64,000 bases of DNA from Diphasiastrum complanatum (lineage: Eukaryota > Streptophyta > Lycopodiopsida > Lycopodiales > Lycopodiaceae): NCBI GenBank assembly GCA_029204225.1, contig CM055095.1, forward strand, positions 44,689,446 to 44,753,445. The letters are read 5' to 3'. A model generated the notes under the pieces. That model saw only the letters and a program-made list of their open reading frames with translations, was not told the DNA's origin and did no database searches. The position numbers and the translations under genes are program-made. This document shows positions 22,428-33,586 of this stretch, one piece after another. How positions within the stretch are numbered: the first letter of the stretch is position 1; each line of letters starts with the position of its first letter.

Positions 22428-23749
22428 GTGTCAACTATAACCAGCTTTTCTCGCTCTGGGCATTTGGAGCCAAATATTGAGGGTTACAGCTCACAGAAAC
22501 ATTTGCATTCTAAAAACAGCCTATTCTCAGCAAGGGGAGGAAAAGTAACTGAAGACTTGCAATACTTTTTAGTTGCAACTTGTCCACATAATCATGAAGC
22601 ATGCATCAAAAAGGCTGTGAAGTGAAGTCAATAATAAATATAAGCTTAATAATAGCTCAAAGGTAAGCTGCAGCTGAAGAGCGCAATATTGCGACAATAT
22701 GTTGTGAAAATTAGATCATTTTGTGGAAGGTATGTGGTGTGATGACACAAAAACTGGCAAGCTTGACTGAAAACTGCATAGCATTCAGATTGAAACTTCT
22801 GGAAGCATCGACGAAGAAAAACACAGGCAGAAGATAAGCTTCAGGGGACAGGAGTGGCTTATGTGACCACTCACAGATGAATTGATAAAAGAAAATGCAA
22901 AGACTGGCTGTCGAAAAATCCCAGCAATATCTCCTGGGGTGCTGTTTCTTTTGCAGTGTAATATTGTCAACTTGTAAGGTTTCCAGTTTGCAGAAAGTTG
23001 CCGGTAGGGGTAGTTGATGTTATTACAGTTCCAAATTCATATTACAAATCAAAGTTTGTGCCAATAATCTGATTTTTCACGAAACAAAAAAATGTGACAA
23101 TGTAAGCTCTGTATGGAACGTGTTCTGTACGTCGAATGGAATGAGGTTATTACAAATCAACATACAATTGTGAAGCAAGAATCTTCCTTTAAGTACTATG
23201 TAGGAATGTCATATAAAAACAAAAAACGGCTCCAGCACACCCAACCATAATCAAGATTCAAAAGTAAAGATTTCATAACTGTGAACAAGATTAACATGTA
23301 CAAAATGATAACATTGATTTTTTTTTTATTAAAGTTGAAGATTACAAAAAGAGCACTACTTGCAAAGGGTGCATTGTGATTGCAAATTCCCACCCAACCT
23401 GCCTTTTTTGGAAAGGCTTGATAGGGCACACCTGAGTAGCAGTAAATCAGGGTCCAGACGAACTAAAACTCCAAATAAATTCCAGGTCAAAATGACGAAT
23501 TATCTTTTAAAGCTCCACCCGAGAACAGAACTATATGCGACAAAGAAACTAATGACATCTAACTTGGCATACTACACCAGAGAAAAGATCATCGGAGACT
23601 AAATACAACCTGAAGTAAATAGCCCTTGCTTACTCAGGATGCTAAAACATCAGTGAAATGCCAGCATTTCTTTGAAGCAGAAGTTCCTCAATAGTAGCAT
23701 TTGCAAATGGGGTATCACAACTTAGTCAGAGATGTAGATTTTAAATCTT
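22428..23749. other. 3' flank of the BES1/BZR1-like gene
   Basis: This stretch lies downstream of the minus-strand regulator. It probably includes its 3' untranslated region. I see no other gene. Confidence 0.35.
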
Positions 23750-25163
23750 TCAGGGTGAAGAAACAGGTGTCGCCAAAGTTAGCTCCAGGTGATTTTCCAT
23801 TTTTCTTCTGTGTCGATCTTGTCCAGATGTTCCTCCTTCCAGTGAACTAAGATTGCATCCGCTTGGCTGCGTTAAGTTTGGATTAATTTCTACTTCGAAT
23901 GCCAAGCCTGCATGATCGCGAGAATTGCTGTGCTTTTCGACCATGCCGCATACGCTAGAGCAAGGAGAAATTTGAGTCTGACCAGGTCGCCATAACCGGG
24001 CCGACATTGTTTCAGAGATAGCATCCGCCACCGCAACAGGAAAGGCCCCAAAGCTCAGATCATCAGACATTTGTGCAGTGTTTCCAGAAATGCCAATGGT
24101 AGATCCACCTGGATCACTATGCACTCTCATGCCATTCACCCACCTCCCACTCTTGAGACTGCTACATTTATTCAAAATTTCCAACACGTATGGCTCTGAA
24201 TCTCCGATATCCGATGAAGGAGTTCGACAGCCATCTGGTGCTTCACCTATTGTCGCCAGGCGCACATTCGAAGCTGCAAGTGAACCATTACCTCCGGAGC
24301 CAAAGGGGCTATGGTGAGACCACATCCCAGCCGCAGCACAGAAAGCAGAGGCTGGACAGTCGGGCAATCCGTCAGGTCTACATATAGTGTCCCAATCAGA
24401 TTTTACATTCGCTTTTGCTCGCGGAGAGCTGATGGGCGGGGTAACAGGCGCACTCGAAGAGCCGCCATGACCCATATGCAAGGGAGGCAATCCAGAACTG
24501 CTACTGGTACTGCCTGTTGCACCACCCACACCTCTAGCCACAGTGGAAAGCCCCTTCAGCCATGGAATCAAAGAAGTACCTTCTACTGATGCTCTGTAGG
24601 AAGTAGGACTTGCAGGAGCAGACGCACATATTTCCATTCTCTCCACAGGCTTGGCTCCCTGAACGCACAAAATTCCATTTAGAACAGTAGCGGGATTAAA
24701 CAGTAAAGGGCTGATTTTTCTATGAAATGTACAAAGTCAGCTCCAAGGAAGGATCTTTGTTGATATTTTATTAACCATGCACAGCACAGAACAGCAAAAG
24801 CGTTGATTGCATGAATGCATCCACAATAGAAAACAGAGCCACAGACAGGCCCAGAAAAGAGGGCATTGCTTCAAAGATCCATGTTGACATGTAACAAAGA
24901 GATAGATGCAGCACAGAGAGGCATGGCAGATTTGAGTGGGGTCTAACCTTTCTGTAGGTGGTGCCATCTTCCTCCACAGTCCACCCTGCCTCCGCACAAA
25001 GGGCCTTGAGAACCTCATTGTTATCACAATGCTTAGGCAGCTTGTAGTTGCCGTACTGGCGCAGTCCAGTGAATATCCTGGCAGCTATGGCACGCCGCCT
25101 GCGCTCCCTCTTCTTATTGTTCTCCCTTTCCTTCCAGGTAGGGAGCCTCGATCCAGAAGTCAT
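23750..25163 (-). CDS. BES1/BZR1-type brassinosteroid-response transcription factor
   Basis: Two minus-strand exons, 25163-24948 and 24658-23750, join at K|G (donor AAG|GTTAGA, acceptor TTCAG|GGA) to give 374 residues. The conserved N-terminal DNA-binding region begins [16 protein letters not shown] and includes [28 protein letters not shown] and [10 protein letters not shown]. The exon junction falls right after YRK, as in the family. Downstream come the phosphorylation-rich Ser region with [10 protein letters not shown] (about 101-110), [11 protein letters not shown] (about 141-151) and a C-terminal LELTL EAR-type repressor motif (363-367). Family members are nuclear factors controlled by BIN2-type kinases in brassinosteroid signalling; that role is inferred here. 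An in-frame ATG at 25211 could add 16 residues, but the 25163 start matches the family N-terminus. Confidence 0.94.
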
Positions 25164-25295
25164 TGCTCCTTGCCAATCCGGATCACTCGCAATCAGACGC
25201 AAAAGCTGCAATGCGCAAAGAGGATCTAAGGCCTGAGGTTTATCTTATCTGGACAGGAGCAACCCACCAAGCTTAGTTTCCGTTTTACAAAAACA

Positions 25296-25298
<3 letters not shown>

Positions 25299-25326
<28 letters not shown>
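25299..25326. repeat. (GA)n microsatellite in the leader of the BES1/BZR1-like gene
   Basis: About 14 GA units lie 135-165 bp upstream of the start codon; the transcribed strand reads (CT)n. This is typical of a plant 5' leader. Confidence 0.8.
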
Positions 25327-25332
<6 letters not shown>

Positions 25333-25439
25333 CTGGAGTTCTCACGAGAGAAGAAAAAGGTCTTCGCTTCGGGTTTGGTGTCTTTATTTCTCAGGATCTG
25401 TCTGTGTCCGCGCGTGTGTCAGCGCTCGCTAATTTTGTC

Positions 25440-27228
25440 CAAACTATGAAGTTTACTGTTTGAAGGAGACAAAGAGAGGAGTGCTCGGAAACCTCTTTTA
25501 ATCTTTCCTAAAAAACTTTGCATTTTATAGAACACCTCATTTGTTTCAAGACTTTTACTTACAAAAAAAGGTCTATATATGCTTCTATAAAAAATCATCA
25601 CACATTTTATGATGCCGATTTTTGAGAAAACTTCTCCACTTTTATTCTTATAGTTTATTGATTTTCTAGAGCATTGAAACATAGGTTGCCTGAGGCGCCA
25701 TGGTGGAATCAAGGATTTTTGGACGCTCGCTCCATTTCTTAACTTATTCAAGACTCCCTTTACCAAGAAGCATTTCTTACATCCTATGTGGAACTCATCT
25801 TTTTAATTTTTAAGGGGGGGTGGTGGGAGGGGGTGTCGGCCTCCGAGCATTTTGCCCAAGAAGGGCAGGAGAGGAAGGATGCCCTTCCCCAGAGGCGTTC
25901 TTCCTCGGCTTGAAATCCGTTTTTGCATTTATTTATTTTTATGTAACTTTTTCTTAAACGCACCTTCCAGGCAAAAAGTGTGTAAATCAAGGCAAATTTT
26001 GCTACATGCACCTTCTGGCACTTGGAAGGTGCATGTAAAAAATAATTGTCACAAAAAGATTTGCCCCACATATTCGTTCTATGAGGCTCCACCATTTTTG
26101 GCCCTGGGTTGCTTTGCAAGAAGGACTTAGCATTCATTTACTAGTCATTTTCAAGTTTGATTTTTAATCCATAGAACATAAATAAATCTCTGTTATTTTC
26201 AAATTTTGTGAGTTGGACATGTGGCTTTTTTTGGCAGGAGGATTGGTTATTTTTTCCTGCGCATACTGGTTTCTCGTTTTTTGTTTTTATTTTATTACTA
26301 TTTTTGGATTCAATATTTACGTGGCTATTCAGGCCGTAAACATTATTGCGAGCTTTAGAATTGGGCGGGGATTTGGTGGTTTATGTCCGTCACGTTTCTG
26401 CTCTCTGCTCTGAGACGGATTTCAGTTTCTGATTCTTGTTGCTTGCGAAATGGCTGGATTCTGCCACGGTGCTTGCTGGAGATTGTACATTATGAACAGC
26501 TACAGTTTCTCAATCATTTTCATTGCTCTGTTTCAGGCTCCTTGCTTCAAATCGCATACACTCAATCCGGATTGCTGCAGCTACAATGGTGTACTTCAAT
26601 CTCGTGGCTTGAAATCGTGAACCTGAGGTCGGGTGGCTACGAATACCTAAAATTTTGGTTGATTCACATAATTGCTGATCTAATCGAAGTGAAGGTTTTC
26701 TGACAGGTCTTAGTCTTTCTAACAGGTGCAAGAGCTTTGTGCTTCTAAATTCGTTTTCAGAGATTTCACACTTTGTTTTTTGAAAGACAACTATGAACAA
26801 ATCCATGTTTCCATGGAAGTAATATTGAGCTGTTTATTGATGTTAGTCAATCATTGTTTATATGTAACAATAACCTTGTTGTTTGTTTTGTTCATTCATT
26901 TCAAACTCTGCTTCTGTGTCCCCTGCGCTGGTCCCTACCTCTTTCTAAAACTTAGAGCTTGGTATGTATTTTCTGGTCATTATTTCTTTAGAAAGAGAGA
27001 AACAGAGAGAGAGACCTGTCATGTTCCGTTGCAAGATTGATTGTAAAGATTGCCTTATGCAGATAGCCTGGGAAAGAGTTGAAAATCATAGTGAGAACCT
27101 CCATAACTACTGTCAAAAAGCTTAGTGATGTGTGTGTCATACAGGTTCAAAGATTGAGAGTGCACCGTTCTGAGTCTAGAGTAGCAAGCTTTGCTTGTAG
27201 CCCAGAGAGCCTAAGCCTATCGTTCATC
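25440..27228. other. No gene seen; contains a stem-loop
   Basis: No recognisable protein domain was found over about 1.8 kb. A perfect 12-bp inverted repeat, ACATGCACCTTC at 26004-26015 and GAAGGTGCATGT at 26025-26036, surrounds a 9-base loop. Confidence 0.4.
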
Positions 27229-27344
27229 CATAACGCCTTTCCGACCCAACGGGGTTGGCTCAACTGGTTAGCTTGGCATCCAAAGTTTCTTTGGTCCCAG
27301 GTTCGAACCTCCCCTTGGAAACCAAGAAGCATAACGCCTTTCCG
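27229..27344 (+). mobile_element. Short tRNA-derived SINE with 15-bp target duplication
   Basis: An 86-bp insert (27244-27329) is flanked by two perfect copies of CATAACGCCTTTCCG (27229-27243 and 27330-27344). The insert has an A-box-like TGGCTCAACTGG and a perfect B box GGTTCGAACC, the internal RNA polymerase III promoter of tRNA-derived SINEs. There is no poly(A) tail and no non-tRNA body, so it is either a very short SINE or a tRNA-like retrocopy. It does not fold as a normal tRNA by eye. Confidence 0.75.
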
Positions 27345-27717
27345 GTACCCTTCTGTTTGAAATAGGGGCCTTTCAGATGTCCCTATGAAACCAGGCGGGC
27401 GCATCAAGCTCAGCTCGTGAGAAATATGATTTAAAGCATCGTTTCAAATTGAATGTCCCTCACTCTATTTACCGTGCGTATTAGGATTGCAAGCTATATG
27501 TATATCTTCCAGAAACCAAAAGAAAGTCAAATTACCTTACCTGGATTATACCCACCCATCTGGTAGTAAGGTCCAACATCATCTCACAAAAATGAACATT
27601 ATATCCTGAAATCGTAAGCTAAGCAAATTGGTGAGATTAGATATGTTGAAATTTGACACATTTGAATTTCTTAATAATAAAGATTGCAGGTCCATACATA
27701 CATGCAAATAGGAAATC

Positions 27718-28010
27718 AAAACGAGCGTACCTTTGAGCGGGGACGACGTGCTTCGAATCATTCAACGTCCGATCAAAGAGCGAGCTAGCTTTCTAGAGAT
27801 TATAATTTTCTCACCTTCCAAAATATCGTTCTCTTAATTTTATGAAATGTTTCTAGTTATCTTGCAGGTCTACAATCAGCTCCTTGTTGAGAAGGATGAT
27901 CCCTCCTAAAATTGGTAAGCTAAGCAAATGCGAAACCAAAAATCAGTGTACCTTTGAGCCTGAACGACATGCTTTGATTCATTCGCCTTCCGATCAGAGA
28001 GACAGAGAGA
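27718..28010. repeat. Two diverged direct copies of about 65 bp
   Basis: The stretch at about 27730-27785 (GTACCTTTGAGCGGGGACGA and on) is repeated at about 27950-28005 (GTACCTTTGAGCCTGAACGA and on). Short shared strings such as AAGCTAAGCAAAT also precede both. This looks like an old local duplication. Confidence 0.55.
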
Positions 28011-28435
28011 GAATGTATGTTGTTTTGGAGAAAAGATGAATCCTACATTTTCATTGGGCCACGTGTGCCCTAAAACATCAATGACAAGCAGTTGAAGGGC
28101 ATAGTTGAAGGGCGACGGGCTGTTTTTTGGAACTTTCCAAAAAAGAGGCTGAAATTTCTTAGAGAGATAAAGATCTAGAAGTTTCATTTCGTAGAGAGAA
28201 GGAGATATATATGCATGGAGAGAGAAAGAGAGAGAGAGAGCGCTGAAACACAAGCATGATCCAGAGTGATGGAGAGATTTTTTTCAAAAAAATTAGTGTT
28301 TTTTTTGGGGTTACACTTTTTTTAGGATTTTAGATTGAGAAATAGCCATAATGTGAGGTGTCAAGAATTCGATATGCAACATCAAGCATTCACCATAAGC
28401 AATTACCACAAGAAGGCGGAAGAAGAACACGCACT

Positions 28436-29348
28436 CATCGTATTGATGTTGATCAGTATAATTGTCTTCATAATAATAGTCATCAAATTGATGTTGATCA
28501 GCATAATTTCCTGTTTGCCATTTGTCTTTTCTTTGTTCCATCTCCTTCTGTTTCTTGAAGCATTCACGCTCCCAGTGACCAGGTTTGTTGCAGTACCTAC
28601 AATTTTCAGGTTTATTTTATCTTGAATAGCCGCGTCCTTGACCTCGGTCTTGATTCCAATTACCTCAATTCGGACTATCATTGACTTGCTCATGAAATTG
28701 TTGAAATGATCCTCGGCTTGAGTTTCCTCCTCTCGATTGATACTTTCCACGGCCAAATCTTCCACCTCGTCTTCTAACTGCAAGAGCTTGATCATAGCTC
28801 CTGTTACGATAATTCAAGTTCTCTTGACATTGCTCTTCTTGCAAAAGCAATCCACCTAGTTCTTCATAGGTTGGAAGATTTTCTCTTGTGGCTATACTCG
28901 TCACAAACATCTGATGTGACTCACTCAGACTATTCAATGTCAATTGCATGATCTCACGATCTTGTACTCGCTCTCCAACTGCTGCTAATTGATCATGGAT
29001 CTCTTTGATCTTCAGTATGTGATCGGCAATAGTTGCACCATCATCCATCCGCAATGTATGCAACTTTGTCTTTAAAAATAGTATTCGAGATGTATTTGTC
29101 GTTTCAAACAATGCCTTCAATGTATCCCACGCTTCTTTTGGTCATTCTGAATCGGAAATATAGGAAATAATTGCATCTCTAATTGATAAGTTGATGACAT
29201 TTTGGGCTTTCCGTCTTCTCCTATCAAATGCCCGCTGATCTTCTTCAATCACGGGCCTTGTCTCTTCACCTATCACGATCTCCCATAGCTCCTTTTCCAT
29301 CAAAATGTTCTTCAAATTTGAATTTCCAAACTGCATAGTTGCCGGCAC
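28436..29348 (-). pseudogene. Copia gag of the deleted element
   Basis: The minus-strand frames show LWEIVIGEETRPVI and FDRRRRKAQNVINLSI, the N-terminal gag. Then come LKTKLHTLRMDDGATIADHI, SLSESHQMFVTSI and LGGLLLQEEQ, followed by a Gly/Arg-rich linker and the zinc knuckle CRYCNKPGHWEREC. The downstream tail has short repeats rich in Asp, Tyr, Gln and His. A stop near 29141 and a shift near 28700 break the frame. Gag is the particle protein; the copy is defective. Confidence 0.82.
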
Positions 29349-30155
29349 CTTTCAATTTGCTTGACTCACTAAGAACACTCTCGCTTAGAGTCTGGATCAC
29401 AAAATTTATTCACACCACAGAACTGTAAATTTTTGGTTGTACACCTGATATCAGTACGACGCGCGGGTGCATGATTGCTCGGGATTCTCTTTACCTCTGG
29501 CGCGTCGATCCGATATTGGTACGGATATGCTATATTTGTATGACGCGCGGATGTACGACTGCTCAAGATTTTTTCTACCTCTTGCGCGTCGATCCAATAT
29601 TGGTACGGAAAAGATTAAAAATAGAGAGAATATAAGAACTTTCTGAGGGAATATTCTAGATTCCCCACTTCGGCACGGCGGCTACGCCGCCTCCTCTTTG
29701 CAAAGATTTTGAAATGTGTGATCATTCAAAAGACAGAGATTAGTAATGTGAAAAGTATAAAGCCTTCTAACTCTGAATGGTAGTACTAGACACTGTCTAG
29801 TGTGATTTGCGATACTCCAAACAGACAAATGAGAGATTTCTTAGCAAACCTCTCACACAAATAGCACTTTCCACAATAACTAGGAAGCATTGTAAAAATC
29901 TCTCCCACTCAACAGATTTTCAATCTGTCTGATGCTGCCCTGGTCTTTCTGATGCCTCCGGGACTGTGCTTTCATTTCCCACTAATGATTCTGAGCTCCA
30001 ACCCTACAAAATACACCAAAGAAGAATTTCTTCCAGCCGTTTTTGTCTCTCCAAGCTTTCACCTCCCGTGAAGGACTTTCTCACTTCGTTGTGGAGCTTG
30101 TGACAAGCTGTATCCACTGATCAGGCATGCATGACTATCGCTGGCTCTGATACCA

Positions 30156-30417
30156 TGTCAAGAATTCGATAGGCAACATCAAGCATTCACCATAAGCAAT
30201 CACCACAAGAAGGCGGAAGAAGAACACGCACTGTCACTCTATCACACTAACTCATACAGAATGTAAAATGTACAAATAAATCCTGAACCCTGATAGAGAG
30301 AGAAAACCTACGAGTAGACTAATAGACTAGCCTACGGCTATTGACAACTGGTCACAACTGTCAACATTAATGTGCATCGTAAACAGTAACAATGAAGTTT
30401 ATCATTGATTTCTAACA
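30156..30417 (-). mobile_element. 5' LTR of the deleted Copia element
   Basis: This is a complete 262-bp LTR with TG...CA ends, next to the primer-binding site at 30143-30155. Its outer end abuts the TGAGG target duplication. Confidence 0.85.
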
Positions 30418-30428
30418 TGAGGTGTTGG

Positions 30429-30429
<1 letters not shown>

Positions 30430-30512
<83 letters not shown>
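30430..30512. repeat. (GA)n microsatellite, about 83 bp
   Basis: This is a long uninterrupted GA run starting 8 bp beyond the target duplication of the Copia copy on its left. The apparent reading frame through it is an artefact. Confidence 0.9.
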
Positions 30513-30514
<2 letters not shown>

Positions 30515-31400
30515 TGTATGTATGTATATTGCTAGTTTAAATATGCTAAATGAAATAGGAAGGATTTGCTTATGCAAATGATAATAGCTTTAGCTTTTTG
30601 CTCATGCAATGTAAATTACATGACTTCATACTAATTTTGAGATGGCATCAATGCATGTTACCTTAGCCCTCAACTAATGTTTCAGCCTTAAAAATTAGGA
30701 CCACTATCGCATAAGATCCGTTAACATTGAATTTTTATCAAATTCCATTGACCAACCTCAACACATCGTATTGCCCTTGCAAGGCAAGGCAAACACTTGA
30801 TTTGATTAGGCTCACAAGTGACTCACATTGTTTTTTTGGGTCTAATATAGGACTTGTATTTTAGATGGTCTGCAACCTGGTGTTGGTAAGAAATTGCATA
30901 GTATTAAAATGGAACTAACACATTTTTCCGAAACCCAACTTGCCAAAAAATGCAAAGGAATGTTAGCTTTCCAAAAAATGACACTTGTTTTTTATATAAT
31001 ATGCTCAACAAAGTTACTTGGTTTTAAACCTCAGGTGCTCTAGTACACAGGGGTAGGATTGACTAGTTTGAATCAAATAATATGAAATCATAGAAAACTT
31101 TAACATTGTTATGAATGCATGCAAATAAAGTTGGCAAGGTTGGAGGAAAAGGAAGTGCTATAAGAAACAATAGAATCTAGAAAAAAAAGAAAGCATTACA
31201 AACATTTAAGTTCTTATACAACTACTCTAAGTTATATAGCCAAGGTAAGTTTATGGCTTGCTCCAACTAAAGCCCTTTGTGTTTAAGGATACATAATTCA
31301 CAAGCAAAATTTAATTTTGGGTTATAAGATTTAGAAGTCAACACAATCTTTAAAAGTAAACATCCATTAAATCAGTTTTAACATTTTAATAAAAAAAACA
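30513..31400. other. No gene seen
   Basis: A/T-rich sequence without a recognisable domain on either strand. Confidence 0.35.
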
Positions 31401-31407
31401 AGGACAT

Positions 31408-31421
31408 TGTGGCAAGCCACA
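31408..31421. other. Stem-loop beside the endonuclease fragment
   Basis: TGTGGC-AA-GCCACA is a perfect 6-bp stem. It is preceded by ACAAGGACATTGTGG, which recurs with one mismatch at a larger palindrome at 50927-50943 next to the second endonuclease fragment. It may be an element terminus. Confidence 0.45.
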
Positions 31422-31487
31422 GGGCCATACCTTTGCAAGATGTAGCAAATTGGATTTTATTTTTGGGAAAACAAATAGTGTTTATTT

Positions 31488-32030
31488 TTAAGCACATATA
31501 TAATATATTGGTGAATGATCTGACCAGTAAGCGTACGTAGATTCAGATAAATTTTCTGAATTCTGGATGTTTGTGTCCAAACATGATCTAATTGTGTGCC
31601 ATATATAGTAGTCAAGTTTTTGGAAATTTTTATTTATGTTTAATGCATTAATATTTAAGTCACCGATTATAATAATTGGTGCGGCTTTGGGAATGTTGTT
31701 AAGTATTATGTTTAGTTGTTCAATAAACATGGAAATAATAGAATTTGGTTGTCTGTATATTGCAATTATATGTAGGTTGTCAATTTTGTATGTAAATGTA
31801 GCATGAATAATTTCGGTGTGTCGTGTGTTATATAATTGGACATGGTCAACGTGTTGAGTTTCATGATATAATATTGTTGATCCTGTAAAGGCATAATTGT
31901 CAATGGCTTTGAAGGTTGTTGGAAAATGATCACGAGTTTGTGTTTCTTGTAAACATAATATGTGTGATGTCATTAGATTATAATCATTTTCAATATTATG
32001 TTTGTATTTAGATAACACATGATTTCCCAC
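31488..32030 (-). pseudogene. Endonuclease/exonuclease/phosphatase domain, Helentron-like fragment
   Basis: The 180-residue minus-strand frame shows blocks in the order of the EEP fold. These are SHILCLQETQ (metal-binding Glu), IIAIYRQPNS, IIIIGDLNIN (the GDxN block), and a terminal YWSDHSPIYY (the SDH block). The starting HVLSKYKHNIENDYN resembles the region that precedes EEP in Helentron-type rolling-circle elements. LINE endonucleases share the fold but not this preceding block. No Rep or helicase sequence is next to it, and the N-terminal side breaks at about 32030. A stop replaces part of the stretch between the GDxN and SDH blocks. Confidence 0.6.
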
Positions 32031-32225
32031 TACAAACTCCCAGATTCAGAAAGTCCGCACGTGTCAACGTCATCAGGCAAAGATCTTTCCGTGATTAAAG
32101 ATAGACCTCTCCTATTGAAGATCCTAGCTTGTCTATTTCAGACGACGAATCCGAAGAAGATGATGTTGCAGTCTAGCAACTACAGCATGAAAAAGCCAAT
32201 TTCTCAGTAATCCAAGAGAAGAGCA

Positions 32226-32700
32226 TTGGCAAGCCACAAAGCGGGTAATAAGGTACTTGAAAGAAACAGCTAGCTTGGGGCTCACGTATAACGATAATCA
32301 GAGGTGTTTGTTTCTCAGCAGGAACGCTGGATTTCACAATTAAAGCAAACACATAGCCATACAATACCACTTTGTCAGAGACCTGCTGCAGGAGATGGTG
32401 ATGTGGTAGCAACTGGAACTAGATGTGGGAATCTTTTCAAGTTGGAATCTAATCCATGTGTGGTCAAGAGGAGCTTGGATCATATCAAGGAGGAGAAGGC
32501 AATTGGAGTATCTCAACCTATGTTTCATGATGGTAAGGCTCATGAAGATGGTGCTATGGCAAAAGCACTTGGAGAGTTATTGCCAAGGTGTTCTACTTCA
32601 CATCAATTTTTTTATCTTGTTCATGTGGATGATCTTGTTTCATCAAGTAGAAACAAAGATGGTGTTTTTTCATGTGACTTTTGGAAGAAGGAATGACGAT
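32226..32700 (+). pseudogene. Scrambled Copia fragments
   Basis: One reading at 32226-32320 gives HWQATKRVIRYLKE and ASLGLTY, the Copia connection region. Another at 32390-32690 gives VVATGTRCGNLFKLE, a pre-integrase-like stretch, followed by LVHVDDLVSS. The order is reversed relative to a normal element, so these are joined remnants. Confidence 0.5.
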
Positions 32701-32873
32701 TCGAAAGTTTGAAGTTTATGAACGAACTATTGAGCGCAACGGAATGAGCCTTCTTGACTACGCCTATCAATAATTGAACAAAGCTATAATGACAGAAGTC
32801 ACGTTCAATCTTTTAGCAACTAACTTTGAAATCATTAGTACTAAAGTGGTTTCATAGCTAAACAATTTTAGAG

Positions 32874-33586
32874 TGCGAAGTGATGTATATAATATTGCAG
32901 CGTTGGAGTATTCAACAAAACAAATGAAACAATAAGAGATTTATTAGCTACAAATGATTACAGAGAATCATACAATCAAATATGATACTGAACATAGTAA
33001 GAAAATAGATTGATTCAGTAAGTAGCATGTATAAATTAGATGATGAGAGCACAAATCAATAGCGAATGAAAACCACGTACTCTAAACTATCTCTGAGTAA
33101 CTAAAAACTTGTCTAATGCACTTCCGCTGATAAGTAGTTAGCGCTAATAGCAATATTCAAATAGAGCCCTGAAAAAGAAACTTTCTAGAGACTTTAGAAG
33201 TCTTTAACGATTAGCTATTTATACTAAAGCAAGTTAAGTTAATCCAATAGAATAGCTAATCAGGTCGTAGATCGCAATTGGCAATTAGCCGTAATGCGTT
33301 GTCATCCATCCAGTTAGGACTTCCCAAAAATTACTTACAAAGCAGTTAAGGCAAGTCTTTAGCTTCATATGAAGCGAAACAATAACTATCATCCTTCGAC
33401 ATGTTCGACTCCTTTGACTTTTGTCGGAGTCATCCGATATATCGGAGCCACTCGTTGAGCGATTCCTAAGTATTTTTGCAGACTGTGTAGAAAAACAAAT
33501 GAAATTGCAAAGTTGGATAATAAAATGGATGAAGATTAAAGATCGATTATTCAGATAAATCACTCCGATAGTAGAATAATCCAACA
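32874..33586 (-). mobile_element. Copia LTR of element F
   Basis: On the minus strand, TTAAGGGGGAG (complement of 33587-33597) is followed by TGTTGGATTATTC. The block shares GAGCACAAATCAATAGCG with the LTR at 14360-15325, so it belongs to the same family. The left edge at TGCGAAG (32874) is tentative. Confidence 0.6.

Larger units (their letters stand above)
28359..30417 (-). mobile_element. Internally deleted Copia element, gag only, with TGAGG duplication
   Basis: The right LTR is 30156-30417 (262 bp, TGTCAAGAAT...TTCTAACA). The first 77 bp of the same LTR recur at 28359-28435 with two differences. Flanks TGAGG at 28354-28358 and 30418-30422 form a target duplication. In minus orientation the order is 5' LTR, primer-binding site TGGTATCAGAGCC (complement of 30143-30155), gag, then a jump straight into the last 77 bp of the 3' LTR. 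Protease, integrase, RT, RNase H and most of the 3' LTR are deleted. The copy moved as a unit or was deleted after insertion; the preserved duplication cannot tell which. Confidence 0.85.

Noticed and set aside
24078-24589. Plus-strand open frames opposite the BES1/BZR1-like exon
   Set aside because: They are antisense shadows of a GC-rich coding exon with a clear conserved protein on the minus strand.
24936-25229. Alternative BES1/BZR1 start or uORF on the plus strand
   Set aside because: It is on the opposite strand to the conserved exon. The in-frame upstream ATG at 25211 on the minus strand was noted but not preferred because the 25163 start matches the family.
27244-27329. Functional tRNA gene
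   Set aside because: The A and B boxes are present, but the acceptor and anticodon stems do not pair properly, and the insert has perfect target duplications.
30338-30577. Open frame rich in alternating Leu and Ser
   Set aside because: It is the translation of a (GA)n microsatellite.
31488-32030. LINE endonuclease
   Set aside because: The EEP fold is shared, but the block preceding the domain and its counterpart at 49908 fit Helentron-type proteins better. No LINE reverse transcriptase is adjacent. The choice remains open.
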